Assembly: GCA_937876195.1 (NCBI GenBank)
Contig: CALEIK010000033.1
Location: 22,578 to 86,577, forward strand
DNA: 64,000 bases
Source of the DNA: an uncultured Flavobacteriales bacterium
GTDB lineage: Bacteria; Bacteroidota; Bacteroidia; Flavobacteriales_D; Crocinitomicaceae
Direction of reading: 5' to 3'
Under the pieces are notes generated by a model. It was given only the letters and a program-made list of their open reading frames with translations, was not told the DNA's origin and searched no databases. Shown piece by piece: positions 49,801 through 57,070 of this stretch. Made by a program: the position numbers and the translations under genes. How positions within the stretch are numbered: position 1 is the stretch's first letter; every line of letters starts with the position of its first letter.

Positions 49801-50016
49801 TGCTTCAGATGTGCTCAACTCGTCCAATCCTCGAATGATACGATCTTTCATCTCCAAAGCGGCCTTATTAGTAAAGGTCATTGCTATAATCGAAGAAAAA
49901 GCATTTGGTTGCTTTTCGGCAATTAACAATTTAATGTATTCCTTGACCAGGTAATAGGTTTTTCCACTACCCGCTGATGCATTTACAATCTGTAAGGGTT
50001 GTTGATTTAAATTCAC
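46894..50016 (-). CDS. AddA/RecB-like UvrD helicase with C-terminal nuclease
   Basis: 1040 residues, GTG start. Superfamily 1 motifs are complete: Walker A ASAGSGKT (13-20), TFTNKAALEMKDR, DEFQDTSHLQW (about 390), GDPKQSIYRFKNG, LKDNWRSSPTIVNF, MTIHKSKGLEFPVV and YVGMTRPIERLY. The C-terminus has a RecB-type nuclease: GLQFHLLMS, then RPD and IDYKTG (catalytic D982, D995, K997 approximately) and QYKSVLE. A role in double-strand break end processing, as in AddAB or RecBCD, is likely. No AddB-like gene is adjacent; upstream is the divergent MbnP gene. AddA proteins are usually about 1200 residues. Confidence 0.9.
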   Translation of the reverse strand: MNLNQQPLQIVNASAGSGKTYYLVKEYIKLLIAEKQPNAFSSIIAMTFTNKAALEMKDRIIRGLDELSTSEASSEGLLQLLSAELALSEAEIQLRCTKALTAILHQYEDFHVMTIDKFNLRLIRSFGKELDLMQDFDVVLDEDDVIEKVVDNLLNQLSVDEDNELSSFLLNYARSSVDDGESWNIQRKLVEFGKILKNEKNTTQLNRLMEMKFSVDDFHQLRHQRSLIDEQFLQLALQLSNTIQVVNLNQDLLPGKSNTMNPIIKLTELKRFPIDEKIISPTLMKNLDVDLKAGQEFPEEVKQCVRAIIELREKELHGYLAIDLYLKNYFNLALLQFMSKSLESTKKDEQIILISEFNKLISHLIQQENAPFIYERLGTKFKHFLLDEFQDTSHLQWLNMVPLVHESLGNYHSNLIVGDPKQSIYRFKNGIAEQFVALPQIYNPENDSRLAEKSNYFVQMGEVSDLKDNWRSSPTIVNFNNSFFELLKQKLSSDSIDFYNSTSQHPKSTKSGKISLRSRLLAKGEKYTSEDEVAQLIEWIESCRKDGFKLGDLCILGSRNNQCNKWALGLNDAGYKVVSADSLLIDSSLEVQLTVAYLKWRFKPSNENIKKQFIELFCRHREDSYSDYRKFIVEKVSAADKKYRVLDENSFLTSFFKDQTAFYFKFETIYDLVQGFYRLVQFNELENPYLHHLADIVFDFELKKGPNLGGFIDEYQRKKKNYAVQIPASDDAVTVMTIHKSKGLEFPVVMIPSLNNQMQVKEKFLVEIGDFVIYTKPSQNAQLPEIVSLYEKEYNQVVTDFVNLIYVGMTRPIERLYIHNYFSANTFGELFHEVLDELPTIERSGDEIIVDLDDGVRTVSQSITTDSHLFHPKNITDTLWFPEISLQDKEELTNNAYLSDEMQFGLQFHLLMSRIEDEKHIDAEIQAAMNAGEIEERNTKELKAKLTDLFNSSSYTSLFKDNLEVVNEQAILVDAQTVLRPDKIILKEKETIIIDYKTGIPNQKDLKQVNQYKSVLEDMGYANVSCYLFYSSINELKQVS

Positions 50017-50110
50017 TCCAAATGTTTGGACTAAATATAGAAATTCTCAAAGATGTACACTCCAATTTAGTAAGAAAAGACCGAATGTTTCGTTCTATGT
50101 AGAGTGGGAT

Positions 50111-50126
50111 TAATTTTGTAAATTTG
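50111..50126 (+). promoter_or_regulatory. Possible -7 elements for the MbnP gene
   Basis: TAATTTTG (50111-50118) and TAAATTTG (50119-50126) both fit TAnnTTTG. The first has a TTTCG 18 bp upstream (50088-50092) as a poor -33. The start codon is at 50131, so the leader would be very short. Divergent from the helicase gene across 114 bp. Confidence 0.35.
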
Positions 50127-50130
50127 ATAT

Positions 50131-50883
50131 ATGAGAATAGTAGAAACAGTAGGTGTATTCTTGATTGGCGTCTTGTTTTTTGCTTCATGCAAAGAAGATG
50201 TTGCGCCTGTGCCCGAAGAAGAACCTACAAACTATGTGAAGATTGAAGTGGATCCGATGTTTGATACAGAAGTATTGCATTTAGATTCGGTATATACTAC
50301 ACAAGAAGGATACGACATCAAATTTTTAGAGATTCGATTTTACATGGAGAATGTACGAAATGGCTCTACATCTCTCATAGATGCTGGTTTGTTTGATTAC
50401 CGTGCCAGAGGAACAACGTTGCTTCGTACCGAGGGAAAAGGGACTGATTTCGGATCGTTGCAGGCAAATTTGGGTGTGGGAGCAGCAAATAATCACAGCG
50501 ACCCATCGGCTTTTCCATCAGAAAGTATGCTTAATATTTTAAACGCAAGTGACATGCATTGGGACTGGGGTCAGGGCTATATTTTTGTCAAAGTAGAAGC
50601 AAAAGTGGATACCATTCCTGATGGAACAGCACTTTTCAATCACAATGTTGTTTTTCACGCTGGTCAAGACGTTAATTTACAGACTTTGTCCTTTGATAAT
50701 TTATCTTGGACTACCGTTGGTAACGAGGATGTATTGCGATTGAAATTGGACATGGGCTTGTTTCTGAACGGATCTCAAACCATTGATGTAAAGGATGAGT
50801 CTTCGACGCACTCAGCGCCAAGTCAAGAAGCATTGACCTTGAAAGTAATGACAAATTTTAAAGAAGCCCTGACGCTATATTGA
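50131..50883 (+). CDS. MbnP-like copper-binding lipoprotein
   Basis: 250 residues with a lipoprotein signal (VLFFASC, C20). The family pattern is FLEIRFYMENVR (about 65-76), LQANLGVGAANN, the tryptophan motif DMHWDWGQGYIFVKVE (W144, W146) and NHNVVFHAGQD. MbnP/CorA-type proteins bind copper with a kynurenine made from one tryptophan and histidines. The assignment comes from this motif set and from the next gene, a dihaem protein of the MbnH/CorB type thought to make the kynurenine. Lipid anchored, periplasmic or surface. The start gene of a two-gene unit with 1-bp overlap. Confidence 0.8.
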   Translation: MRIVETVGVFLIGVLFFASCKEDVAPVPEEEPTNYVKIEVDPMFDTEVLHLDSVYTTQEGYDIKFLEIRFYMENVRNGSTSLIDAGLFDYRARGTTLLRTEGKGTDFGSLQANLGVGAANNHSDPSAFPSESMLNILNASDMHWDWGQGYIFVKVEAKVDTIPDGTALFNHNVVFHAGQDVNLQTLSFDNLSWTTVGNEDVLRLKLDMGLFLNGSQTIDVKDESSTHSAPSQEALTLKVMTNFKEALTLY

Positions 50884-51953
50884 TGAGGTACATTTTGCTT
50901 GTTTTTATTGGGTTTGTACTTTTCTTTTCGTGTAAGAAGGATAAAGTAGGCTACGTTCCTACACCTTATGAATTGGAAATTCCTTCGCATTTTCCTGCCA
51001 TGAAAATACCGGAAGACAACCCTATGACTGTAGAAGGGGTTGAGTTAGGAAGGCATTTGTTTTATGAAACAAAGTTGAGCGGTGACAATTCAATGTCCTG
51101 TGGAAGTTGCCATGCTCCAGCAAATGCTTTTTCCGATCCAAATCAATATTCTACGGGAATTCAAGGAATGCAGGGAACCAGACACTCAATGGCGTTGATG
51201 AATCTAGGTTGGAGCAATTTTTTCTTTTGGGATGGACGTGTGAAAACTTTGGAAGAACAGGTATTGATGCCAGTTAGAGATCCCATTGAAATGCATGAAT
51301 CTTGGTCGAATGCAACAAACAAACTACAAGCGGATGCGAATTACCGTGAAATGTTCTACAAGGCGTTTGGTACGACACAGCCAGACTCGCTTCTTGCGGC
51401 AAAGGCCATCGCGCAGTTCCTCAGAACGTTAATCTCGGGATCCTCAAAATTTGATGTCATGTATAAATACGAGAATGGACTTTCATTGTCAGCCAAGGAA
51501 CAACAAATTTTTAACCAAGTTACTCTTGGTGAGAAGGGAGGGTATGATTTATTCAAAAGTTTGAATGGAGCCGATTGTTTTCATTGCCACAATGGCCCAT
51601 TGATGCAAGTGGAGAAATTTAGCAATAACGGATTAGATGCAACTTTTAACGATTTGGGTCGAGGTGCAATTACTGGAAACCCGAACGATAACGGCAAGTT
51701 TAAGGTCCCCTCACTGAGGAATATTGAATTCAGTGCACCTTACATGCACGACGGTCGCTTGGCGACATTGGACGATGTAATTAATCACTATTCACATGGA
51801 ATTGAGATGAGTCCAACGATTGATCCTTTGATAGAATTTGCCTTTCAGGGTGGTGTTCAACTCGATGCACAGGAAAAGGACTTATTGAAACAGTTTCTGT
51901 TGACGCTTTCAGATCAAGAATTTATTAATAATCCTGCGTTTAAAGAACCATAA
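50883..51953 (+). CDS. MbnH-like dihaem cytochrome c peroxidase-family lipoprotein
   Basis: 356 residues from ATG 50883, sharing one base with the MbnP stop (TGATG). Lipobox LFFSC (C17). Two haem motifs: CGSCH (73-77) and CFHCH (232-236). The bacterial dihaem peroxidase core is visible (ELGRHLFYETKLSGDNSMSC, FFFWDGRVKTLEEQVLMPVRDPIEM, VPSLRNIEFSAPYMHDGRLATLDDVINHY). MbnH uses peroxide and a bis-Fe(IV) state to convert a tryptophan on MbnP to kynurenine. Genuine CcpA-type peroxidases are close relatives, but the overlap with the MbnP-like gene favours MbnH. An electron donor is not in the window. Confidence 0.85.
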   Translation: MRYILLVFIGFVLFFSCKKDKVGYVPTPYELEIPSHFPAMKIPEDNPMTVEGVELGRHLFYETKLSGDNSMSCGSCHAPANAFSDPNQYSTGIQGMQGTRHSMALMNLGWSNFFFWDGRVKTLEEQVLMPVRDPIEMHESWSNATNKLQADANYREMFYKAFGTTQPDSLLAAKAIAQFLRTLISGSSKFDVMYKYENGLSLSAKEQQIFNQVTLGEKGGYDLFKSLNGADCFHCHNGPLMQVEKFSNNGLDATFNDLGRGAITGNPNDNGKFKVPSLRNIEFSAPYMHDGRLATLDDVINHYSHGIEMSPTIDPLIEFAFQGGVQLDAQEKDLLKQFLLTLSDQEFINNPAFKEP

Positions 51954-51994
51954 ATGATTAATTTAGCCTTTTACGTAATTAGAGAAGTTGCAGT

Positions 51995-53413
51995 ATGATA
52001 GATGAGAGAAGACTGACCACAGAAGAGAAAGCATTAAAAATCAACCTAACAAACGATATTTACGGATGCTTTGCCGAAATTGGAGCAGGACAAGAAGTTG
52101 CGGCGAATTTTTTTAAAGCTGGAGGTAGTTCAGGTACCATCGCGCATACACAATCGGCTTACGACATGAAGGTTTCGGATTCACTGTATGGTGAAGCTTC
52201 CCGTTATGTATGCGAGGAGCGACTGATCACAATGCTGAATACTGAATATTCTAATTTGGAACGTCGCTTGCCTGAGAAAATTCAAGAATCTCGATTTTTC
52301 GCCTTCTGCAATACCGTGGAATCGTTGAATTACCACAAAACGAATCAAGGACAAGGTTGGATAGGAGTGCGTTTTCAACTTTCCTTAGAAGCGAAGCCAA
52401 ACGATGTTATTTTACACATCAAAATGCACGACAATAGTCACAAAGCACAGCAAGAGGCGATTGGCATTTTAGGTGTAAATCTAATTTATGCGTGCTATTT
52501 TCATAACGATAACCTAGATGACTTTTTAACAAACTTGTTGCACCGTTTACCACGTGAACGAATGGAAATTGACATGTTGCGCGTTTCAGGTCCCGACTTT
52601 GATGATATTGACAACAGAATTATTGCGCTTAATTTGGTAAAGAGAGGAATTACAGACGCTACTATGTTTGACTTAGGTGGGCATGTCCTTCAGCCAACAA
52701 CGGCCCTGTATAAAAAGAACATTTTGTTAATGAGAGGTCGCTTTAGACCAGTTACCAAGGTGCATATCGACATGATTGAAAGAGGAAAGGCTCAGTTTAT
52801 GCGCGAAGAAGGGGTAGATGAAGGAAATGTGCAAGTGGTCTTTGAATTGACGTTGAAAGATTTAACCGCAGACGGTAAAATTTTGGACAAGGATTTTGTA
52901 GATCGCGCTGAATTGCTTGGAACATTAGGGTATACCGTGATGATCAGTAATTATTTGAAGCACTATAAAATGGTCGACTATCTCTCAACCATCGTCAGAG
53001 GACAAAGAATGGGGGTAATTGTCGGGATTTACAACCTACAAACCATTTTTGACGAAAAGTATTACAGCAACCTACCAGGAGGATTATTGGAGGCATTTGG
53101 AAGAGGTTTTGGCCACAATGTCAAAATGCTTGTCTATCCAGCGAACAACGTAGAAACTGGCGATATTTATGATTTGAATAATTTTAGAATCAACGATAAC
53201 CTCAAAGGACTTCTTCAATATTTGAAGGATAATCATAAGTTAGAGGCATTTGAGGATTTTGACCCCAAATTGTTACATATTATGTCGGATGACGTATTGT
53301 CAAAAATAAAGGCAGATGTAGCAAGTTGGGAGGATGATGTTCCAACCGAGGTAGCAAAAGCAATTAAGTTCTATGAGCTTTTCGGTTACCTCAATAAGGA
53401 AGTTGTAAATTAG
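51995..53413 (+). CDS. Conserved uncharacterised protein, about 470 residues
   Basis: 472 residues, no signal peptide and no long hydrophobic run, so cytoplasmic. N-terminal stretch NLTNDIYGCFAEIGAGQEVAANFFKAGGSSGTIAHTQSAYDMKVSDSLYGEASRYVCEERL is strongly conserved-looking. I recall this family in Bacteroidota and cyanobacteria under loose labels such as nicotinate-nucleotide adenylyltransferase or TonB-dependent receptor; neither is supported by a motif here (no nucleotidyltransferase HxGH, no beta-barrel). Later parts include FDLGGHVLQPTTALYKKNILLMRGRFRPVTKVHIDMI and IYNLQTIFDEKYYSNLPGG. It is 7 bp before the WYL regulator, likely one transcript. Function unknown. Confidence 0.8.
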   Translation: MIDERRLTTEEKALKINLTNDIYGCFAEIGAGQEVAANFFKAGGSSGTIAHTQSAYDMKVSDSLYGEASRYVCEERLITMLNTEYSNLERRLPEKIQESRFFAFCNTVESLNYHKTNQGQGWIGVRFQLSLEAKPNDVILHIKMHDNSHKAQQEAIGILGVNLIYACYFHNDNLDDFLTNLLHRLPRERMEIDMLRVSGPDFDDIDNRIIALNLVKRGITDATMFDLGGHVLQPTTALYKKNILLMRGRFRPVTKVHIDMIERGKAQFMREEGVDEGNVQVVFELTLKDLTADGKILDKDFVDRAELLGTLGYTVMISNYLKHYKMVDYLSTIVRGQRMGVIVGIYNLQTIFDEKYYSNLPGGLLEAFGRGFGHNVKMLVYPANNVETGDIYDLNNFRINDNLKGLLQYLKDNHKLEAFEDFDPKLLHIMSDDVLSKIKADVASWEDDVPTEVAKAIKFYELFGYLNKEVVN

Positions 53414-53420
53414 CTGAGCT

Positions 53421-54416
53421 ATGCCGCACATCAAGAATGCATTAATTCGTTACCGTATTATTGATAAATGTATTCGCAACAAGTACAATCCATTTCCGAG
53501 TAAACAAGATTTAAGACAGGCATGTGAGGAATCCCTTTTCGGAAGTGTAGATGGTGAGCATATTTGTGACTCAACCATTGAGAAAGACCTTTTTTCTATG
53601 CGTATGGAGCACGATGCTCCAATCAAATATAGCAAGGCACATCGTGGTTACTTCTACGAAGACCCTGATTTCTCCATTAACGATATTCCATTGACCGAAA
53701 ATGACTTGGAGGCAATTGCATTCGCCGCGAAGACCTTGATGCAATTTAAGGATGTAGAGATGTTTCGTCAATTTGGTAGCGCTATAGACAAAATTGTGGA
53801 CAGGGTAGCGGTTTCTCAGCATCAAAATGCAGAACAGTTCATTCAGTTTGAATCAACAGGATCGGATAGCGGAGGTGAATTTCTATCGCCACTTTTGGAA
53901 GCAATCAAACAAAAATTGTGGGTGACATTTGATTACGCCAGCTTTGTGAGTGGAGAATTGAAACCACGTAAAGTCATCCCACTCTTATTGAAGCAATATG
54001 CCAATCGTTGGTATTTAATTTCCTATGACGCCAGCAAGAGCGACTATATTACTTATGCCCTAGATCGTATTGAGGACCTCACTGTTTCAAAAGAAAAGGC
54101 GGAAGAGCCCATTGATTTTGATCCAGACAACTATTTTAAACATGCCATCGGCATAACGAGTGGAAATTCATCACCACTAGACATTGTACTGAAAGTAAAT
54201 GCAGTTGCGGCAAAGTATTTAGATTCTCTTCCCTTTCATTCCTCGCAAAAAGTAAAGGAACTCAAAGAGGATTATGTCATCTTCACTCTAAAAGTAACGA
54301 TGTCAGAAGAACTCATTCGCGCCATATTGAGTTATGGTGGAGAGATAAAGGTTCTAGAACCAAAATCGCTTAAATCAGAACTTGAAAGACGCGCCCGAAA
54401 TATTTTGGGAGAGTGA
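53421..54416 (+). CDS. WYL-domain transcriptional regulator
   Basis: 331 residues. An N-terminal winged-helix region (about 1-65; ALIRYRIIDKCIRNKYNPFPSKQDLRQACEESL), then a linker and the WYL domain near 160-225 (LLEAIKQKLWVTFDYASF, PRKVIPLLLKQYANRWYLISYD: the W-Y-L cluster), and a C-terminal WCX-like extension (LSYGGEIKVLEPKSLKSELERRARNIL). WYL proteins sense ligands, often nucleotides or ssDNA, and regulate stress or defence genes. It follows the uncharacterised 472-residue protein by 7 bp. No defence genes recognised nearby. The targets are unknown. Confidence 0.9.
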   Translation: MPHIKNALIRYRIIDKCIRNKYNPFPSKQDLRQACEESLFGSVDGEHICDSTIEKDLFSMRMEHDAPIKYSKAHRGYFYEDPDFSINDIPLTENDLEAIAFAAKTLMQFKDVEMFRQFGSAIDKIVDRVAVSQHQNAEQFIQFESTGSDSGGEFLSPLLEAIKQKLWVTFDYASFVSGELKPRKVIPLLLKQYANRWYLISYDASKSDYITYALDRIEDLTVSKEKAEEPIDFDPDNYFKHAIGITSGNSSPLDIVLKVNAVAAKYLDSLPFHSSQKVKELKEDYVIFTLKVTMSEELIRAILSYGGEIKVLEPKSLKSELERRARNILGE

Positions 54417-54569
54417 TTGACTCGACCAATTTGAGGGTCACGTTAATTTTGGTTTATCGTTGTTAAGACAAAATAAAATCATACAATTTGAACTCATTGC
54501 TTCATTTTCACTCTTCTAAATTTTAACAACACCATTTTCTAATTATCTTCGTAAAAAAACAGAAGCATT

Positions 54570-55343
54570 ATGGAAATAATTGTGTCTCACTCCAATGGAG
54601 TATGTGAACTGAGATTGAACCGACCAGAAGTGTTTAACTCATTCAATAGAGCAATGGCAATTGCATTGCAAAATGAGTTGGATCGCTGTGCGGAAGATGC
54701 AGCAGTTCGTGCAATTGTCATAACTGGTGAAGGAAAAGCGTTTTGTGCAGGCCAAGACTTAGCAGAAGCAACCGACCCCAACGGACCAGAACTGAAATCA
54801 ATCGTTCGCGATCATTACAATCCGATTATTATAAAGATAAGATCTATAGAAAAACCTGTCATTGCCGCAGTGAATGGTGTGGCAGCAGGAGCGGGTGCGA
54901 ATATTGCACTGGCATGTGACATTACGATCGCCAAAGAAAGCGCAAGTTTTATTCAAGCGTTTTCTAAAATTGGTTTGATTCCAGATTCAGGAGGAACATT
55001 TTTCTTGCCACGCATTATTGGAACACAAAAGGCATTGGCATTGATGATGACCGCGGATAAGGTAACAGCTAAAGAGGCTGAGAACATGAATATGATTTAT
55101 AAAGCGGTAAGCGATGATGTTTTCGAACAAACAGTGGTGGACTTTGCACATAAAATCGCTCAAATGCCGACGAGAGGATTAGGATTAACGAAGAAAGCGG
55201 TGAATCAATCGCTATTTAACTCGTTGGAGGATCAACTGGAAATAGAAGAACAATTACAAACAGAAGCAGGATCAACGTACGATTTTAACGAAGGAGTAGA
55301 AGCATTTTTGGAAAAGAGAGCTCCCGTGTTTAGGGGAGAGTAA
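54570..55343 (+). CDS. paaG: Enoyl-CoA hydratase/isomerase, PaaG-like
   Basis: 257 residues, crotonase fold. Oxyanion-hole and CoA region ITGEGKAFCAGQDLAEA, then AAVNGVAAGAGANIALACDITIA and the PaaG-type motif FSKIGLIPDSGGTFFLPR, containing the catalytic aspartate. The glutamate of hydratase-type crotonases is replaced, which fits the 1,2-epoxyphenylacetyl-CoA isomerase role of PaaG in phenylacetate breakdown. The paaH-like gene follows, separated by an S23-type gene. Other paa genes are not in the window, so a role in general beta-oxidation of odd substrates is possible. Confidence 0.82.
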   Translation: MEIIVSHSNGVCELRLNRPEVFNSFNRAMAIALQNELDRCAEDAAVRAIVITGEGKAFCAGQDLAEATDPNGPELKSIVRDHYNPIIIKIRSIEKPVIAAVNGVAAGAGANIALACDITIAKESASFIQAFSKIGLIPDSGGTFFLPRIIGTQKALALMMTADKVTAKEAENMNMIYKAVSDDVFEQTVVDFAHKIAQMPTRGLGLTKKAVNQSLFNSLEDQLEIEEQLQTEAGSTYDFNEGVEAFLEKRAPVFRGE

Positions 55344-55350
55344 GATGTTA

Positions 55351-55375
55351 AGACTAGTAGAGTCAAGAGTCAAGA
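55351..55375 (+). repeat. Left flank repeat of the S23-type cassette
   Basis: A short array of GTCAAGA-like 7-mers begins 8 bp after the paaG stop: AGACTAGTAG then AGTCAAGAGTCAAGA. AGTAGAGTCAAGA (55356-55368) is the exact inverted counterpart of TCTTGACTCTACT at 55825-55837. Confidence 0.75.
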
Positions 55376-55422
55376 ATGGACCCGTTTTTATTTGGTTCAA
55401 GAATAAGGACAATTTTTTAGTT

Positions 55423-55782
55423 ATGAAGCATAATTTTAGAGATTTGGGAGTTTGGAAAGATTCATTTGCGATTGTCAAGCAAGTGTATGAGGTCTGCCGC
55501 GATTTACCCGATGATGAGAAATATGGATTAAAAAGTCAGATTCAAAGGTGTGCGGTTTCTATCCCATCGAATATCGCGGAAGGATCAGGCAGAACAACTG
55601 ATAAAGAGTTTCTTCATTTCCTCAATATTTCGATTGCTTCGTCTTATGAATTAGAAACTCAATTACTTCTCGTTAGTGAATTGTTTAATATAGAAGTTGA
55701 AACGCTGATTGCAAAAATTCATGATAATCAGCGCATGATCGGTGGTCTAAAGAGGAAATTAAATAATGGAATGAAAAATTGA
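55423..55782 (+). CDS. Four-helix-bundle protein (S23/IVS-type)
   Basis: 119 residues from ATG 55423 (HNFRDLGVWKDSFAIVKQVY); an upstream in-frame start would translate the left repeat. Conserved S23/IVP signature: KYGLKSQIQRCAVSIPSNIAEGSGRTTDKEFLHFLNISIASSYELETQLLL. The family was first seen in intervening sequences of 23S rRNA genes and is related to the Avd protein of diversity-generating retroelements; its function is unknown. Here it stands between paaG and paaH on the same strand, flanked by short repeats in opposite orientation. No reverse transcriptase or variable repeat is in the window. Confidence 0.92.
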   Translation: MKHNFRDLGVWKDSFAIVKQVYEVCRDLPDDEKYGLKSQIQRCAVSIPSNIAEGSGRTTDKEFLHFLNISIASSYELETQLLLVSELFNIEVETLIAKIHDNQRMIGGLKRKLNNGMKN

Positions 55783-55797
55783 GATTCAACTAACAAA

Positions 55798-55837
55798 TGA
55801 GTCTTGACTCTGGACTCTAACAGGTCTTGACTCTACT
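55798..55837 (+). repeat. Right flank repeat of the S23-type cassette
   Basis: TGAGTCTTGACTCTGGACTC then, after AACAGG, TCTTGACTCTACT (55825-55837), which is the perfect 13-bp inverse of 55356-55368. TCTTGACTCT occurs twice (55802-55811 and 55825-55834). It ends 15 bp before the paaH start codon. Confidence 0.8.
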
Positions 55838-55852
55838 TTAAAAGGTAAAAAA

Positions 55853-57010
55853 ATGAAAATAGGAATATTAGGAGCAGGAACCATGGGTTCAGGTATAGCA
55901 CAAGTTGCAGCGCAGAACGAACATGAAGTTATACTCGTGGATTTGAATCAAGAAATGCTTACAAAGGCGGAAGCTTCTTTGAATAAAGTGCTAGTTCGAT
56001 TGGTCGAAAAGGGAACAGTTTCTGAAGATGATAGGATAAATATTCAAGGTAGAATTACATATTCTACGGATGTGAAGGACTTCCGAGCATGCGGAATTAT
56101 TATAGAAGCAATTGTTGAGAATTTAGAAGTCAAAACGAAAGTATTTGCGCAGTTGGAAGAAATCACCAACGATGGGTGTATTTTGGCTTCTAACACTTCG
56201 TCATTATCCATAGCGTCCATTGGCGGTGCATTGAAAAATCCGAGCAAAATTGTAGGAATTCACTTTTTCAATCCTGCACCTTTAATGCCTTTGGTTGAAA
56301 TCATTCCAGCCGTACAGACGTCAGATGAAACATTAAAAACAGCAAAGGATTTAATAGATAGTTGGAAGAAAGTCACTGTTTTATGCAAGGACACACCTGG
56401 ATTTATAGTGAATAGAGTCGCAAGACCGTTTTATGGTGAAGCATTGCGTATTTACGAAGAAGGAATTGCCGATTTTGCAACCATTGATTGGGCGATGACA
56501 GAGTTGGGAGGCTTTAGAATGGGACCCTTTACACTAATGGATTATATTGGGAATGACATCAACTACACTGTAACGGAAACCGTTTTCGCGGCGTTTTATT
56601 ACGATCCACGCTATAAGCCATCATTCACTCAGAAGCGTCATTCTGAAGCGGGTTATTTGGGAAGGAAAACTGGACGTGGTTATTATAACTATGCGGAGGG
56701 TTCAGTTCAACCAAAACCAATAACAGACCAAGTACTCGGTCAACAAATATTGGATCGAATTTTAGTGATGTTGATGAACGAAGCAATAGACGCACTTTTC
56801 CTCAATATAGGAACAAAGGAAGCCATTGATTTGGCGATGACAAAAGGAGTGAATTACCCGAAAGGATTGTTAAGTTGGGCGGATGAAATGGGCTTGAAAA
56901 ATGTGCTCTCCAAGTTAGAAGAGTTGTTTCATGAATACGGCGAAGATAGATACCGTCCAAGTCCATTGTTAAGAAGAATGGTGCGTGAAGGAAAAACTTT
57001 TTTTACGTAA
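55853..57010 (+). CDS. paaH: 3-hydroxyacyl-CoA dehydrogenase, PaaH-like
   Basis: 385 residues. NAD-binding GAGTMGSG (7-14), ASNTSSLSIASI with the catalytic region, HFFNPAPLMPLVEIIPA and KDTPGFIVNRVARPFYGEALR are 3-hydroxybutyryl/3-hydroxyadipyl-CoA dehydrogenase signatures. Two C-terminal 3HCDH-type domains follow, the second partly degenerate (ILDRILVMLMNEAIDALF). Together with PaaG-like 55343 it would serve phenylacetate or fatty-acid type oxidation. Start 15 bp after the right repeat of the S23-type cassette, so transcript continuity across the cassette matters. Confidence 0.85.
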   Translation: MKIGILGAGTMGSGIAQVAAQNEHEVILVDLNQEMLTKAEASLNKVLVRLVEKGTVSEDDRINIQGRITYSTDVKDFRACGIIIEAIVENLEVKTKVFAQLEEITNDGCILASNTSSLSIASIGGALKNPSKIVGIHFFNPAPLMPLVEIIPAVQTSDETLKTAKDLIDSWKKVTVLCKDTPGFIVNRVARPFYGEALRIYEEGIADFATIDWAMTELGGFRMGPFTLMDYIGNDINYTVTETVFAAFYYDPRYKPSFTQKRHSEAGYLGRKTGRGYYNYAEGSVQPKPITDQVLGQQILDRILVMLMNEAIDALFLNIGTKEAIDLAMTKGVNYPKGLLSWADEMGLKNVLSKLEELFHEYGEDRYRPSPLLRRMVREGKTFFT

Positions 57011-57070
57011 TTTCAATCTGACTATTTGAAATCTAGTATCTTATACTTATTTTTAGTCAAAACAATAGCT

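Noticed and set aside
55351..55837. S23-type gene read as the Avd component of a diversity-generating retroelement.
   Set aside because: No reverse transcriptase, template repeat or variable repeat is found in the window.
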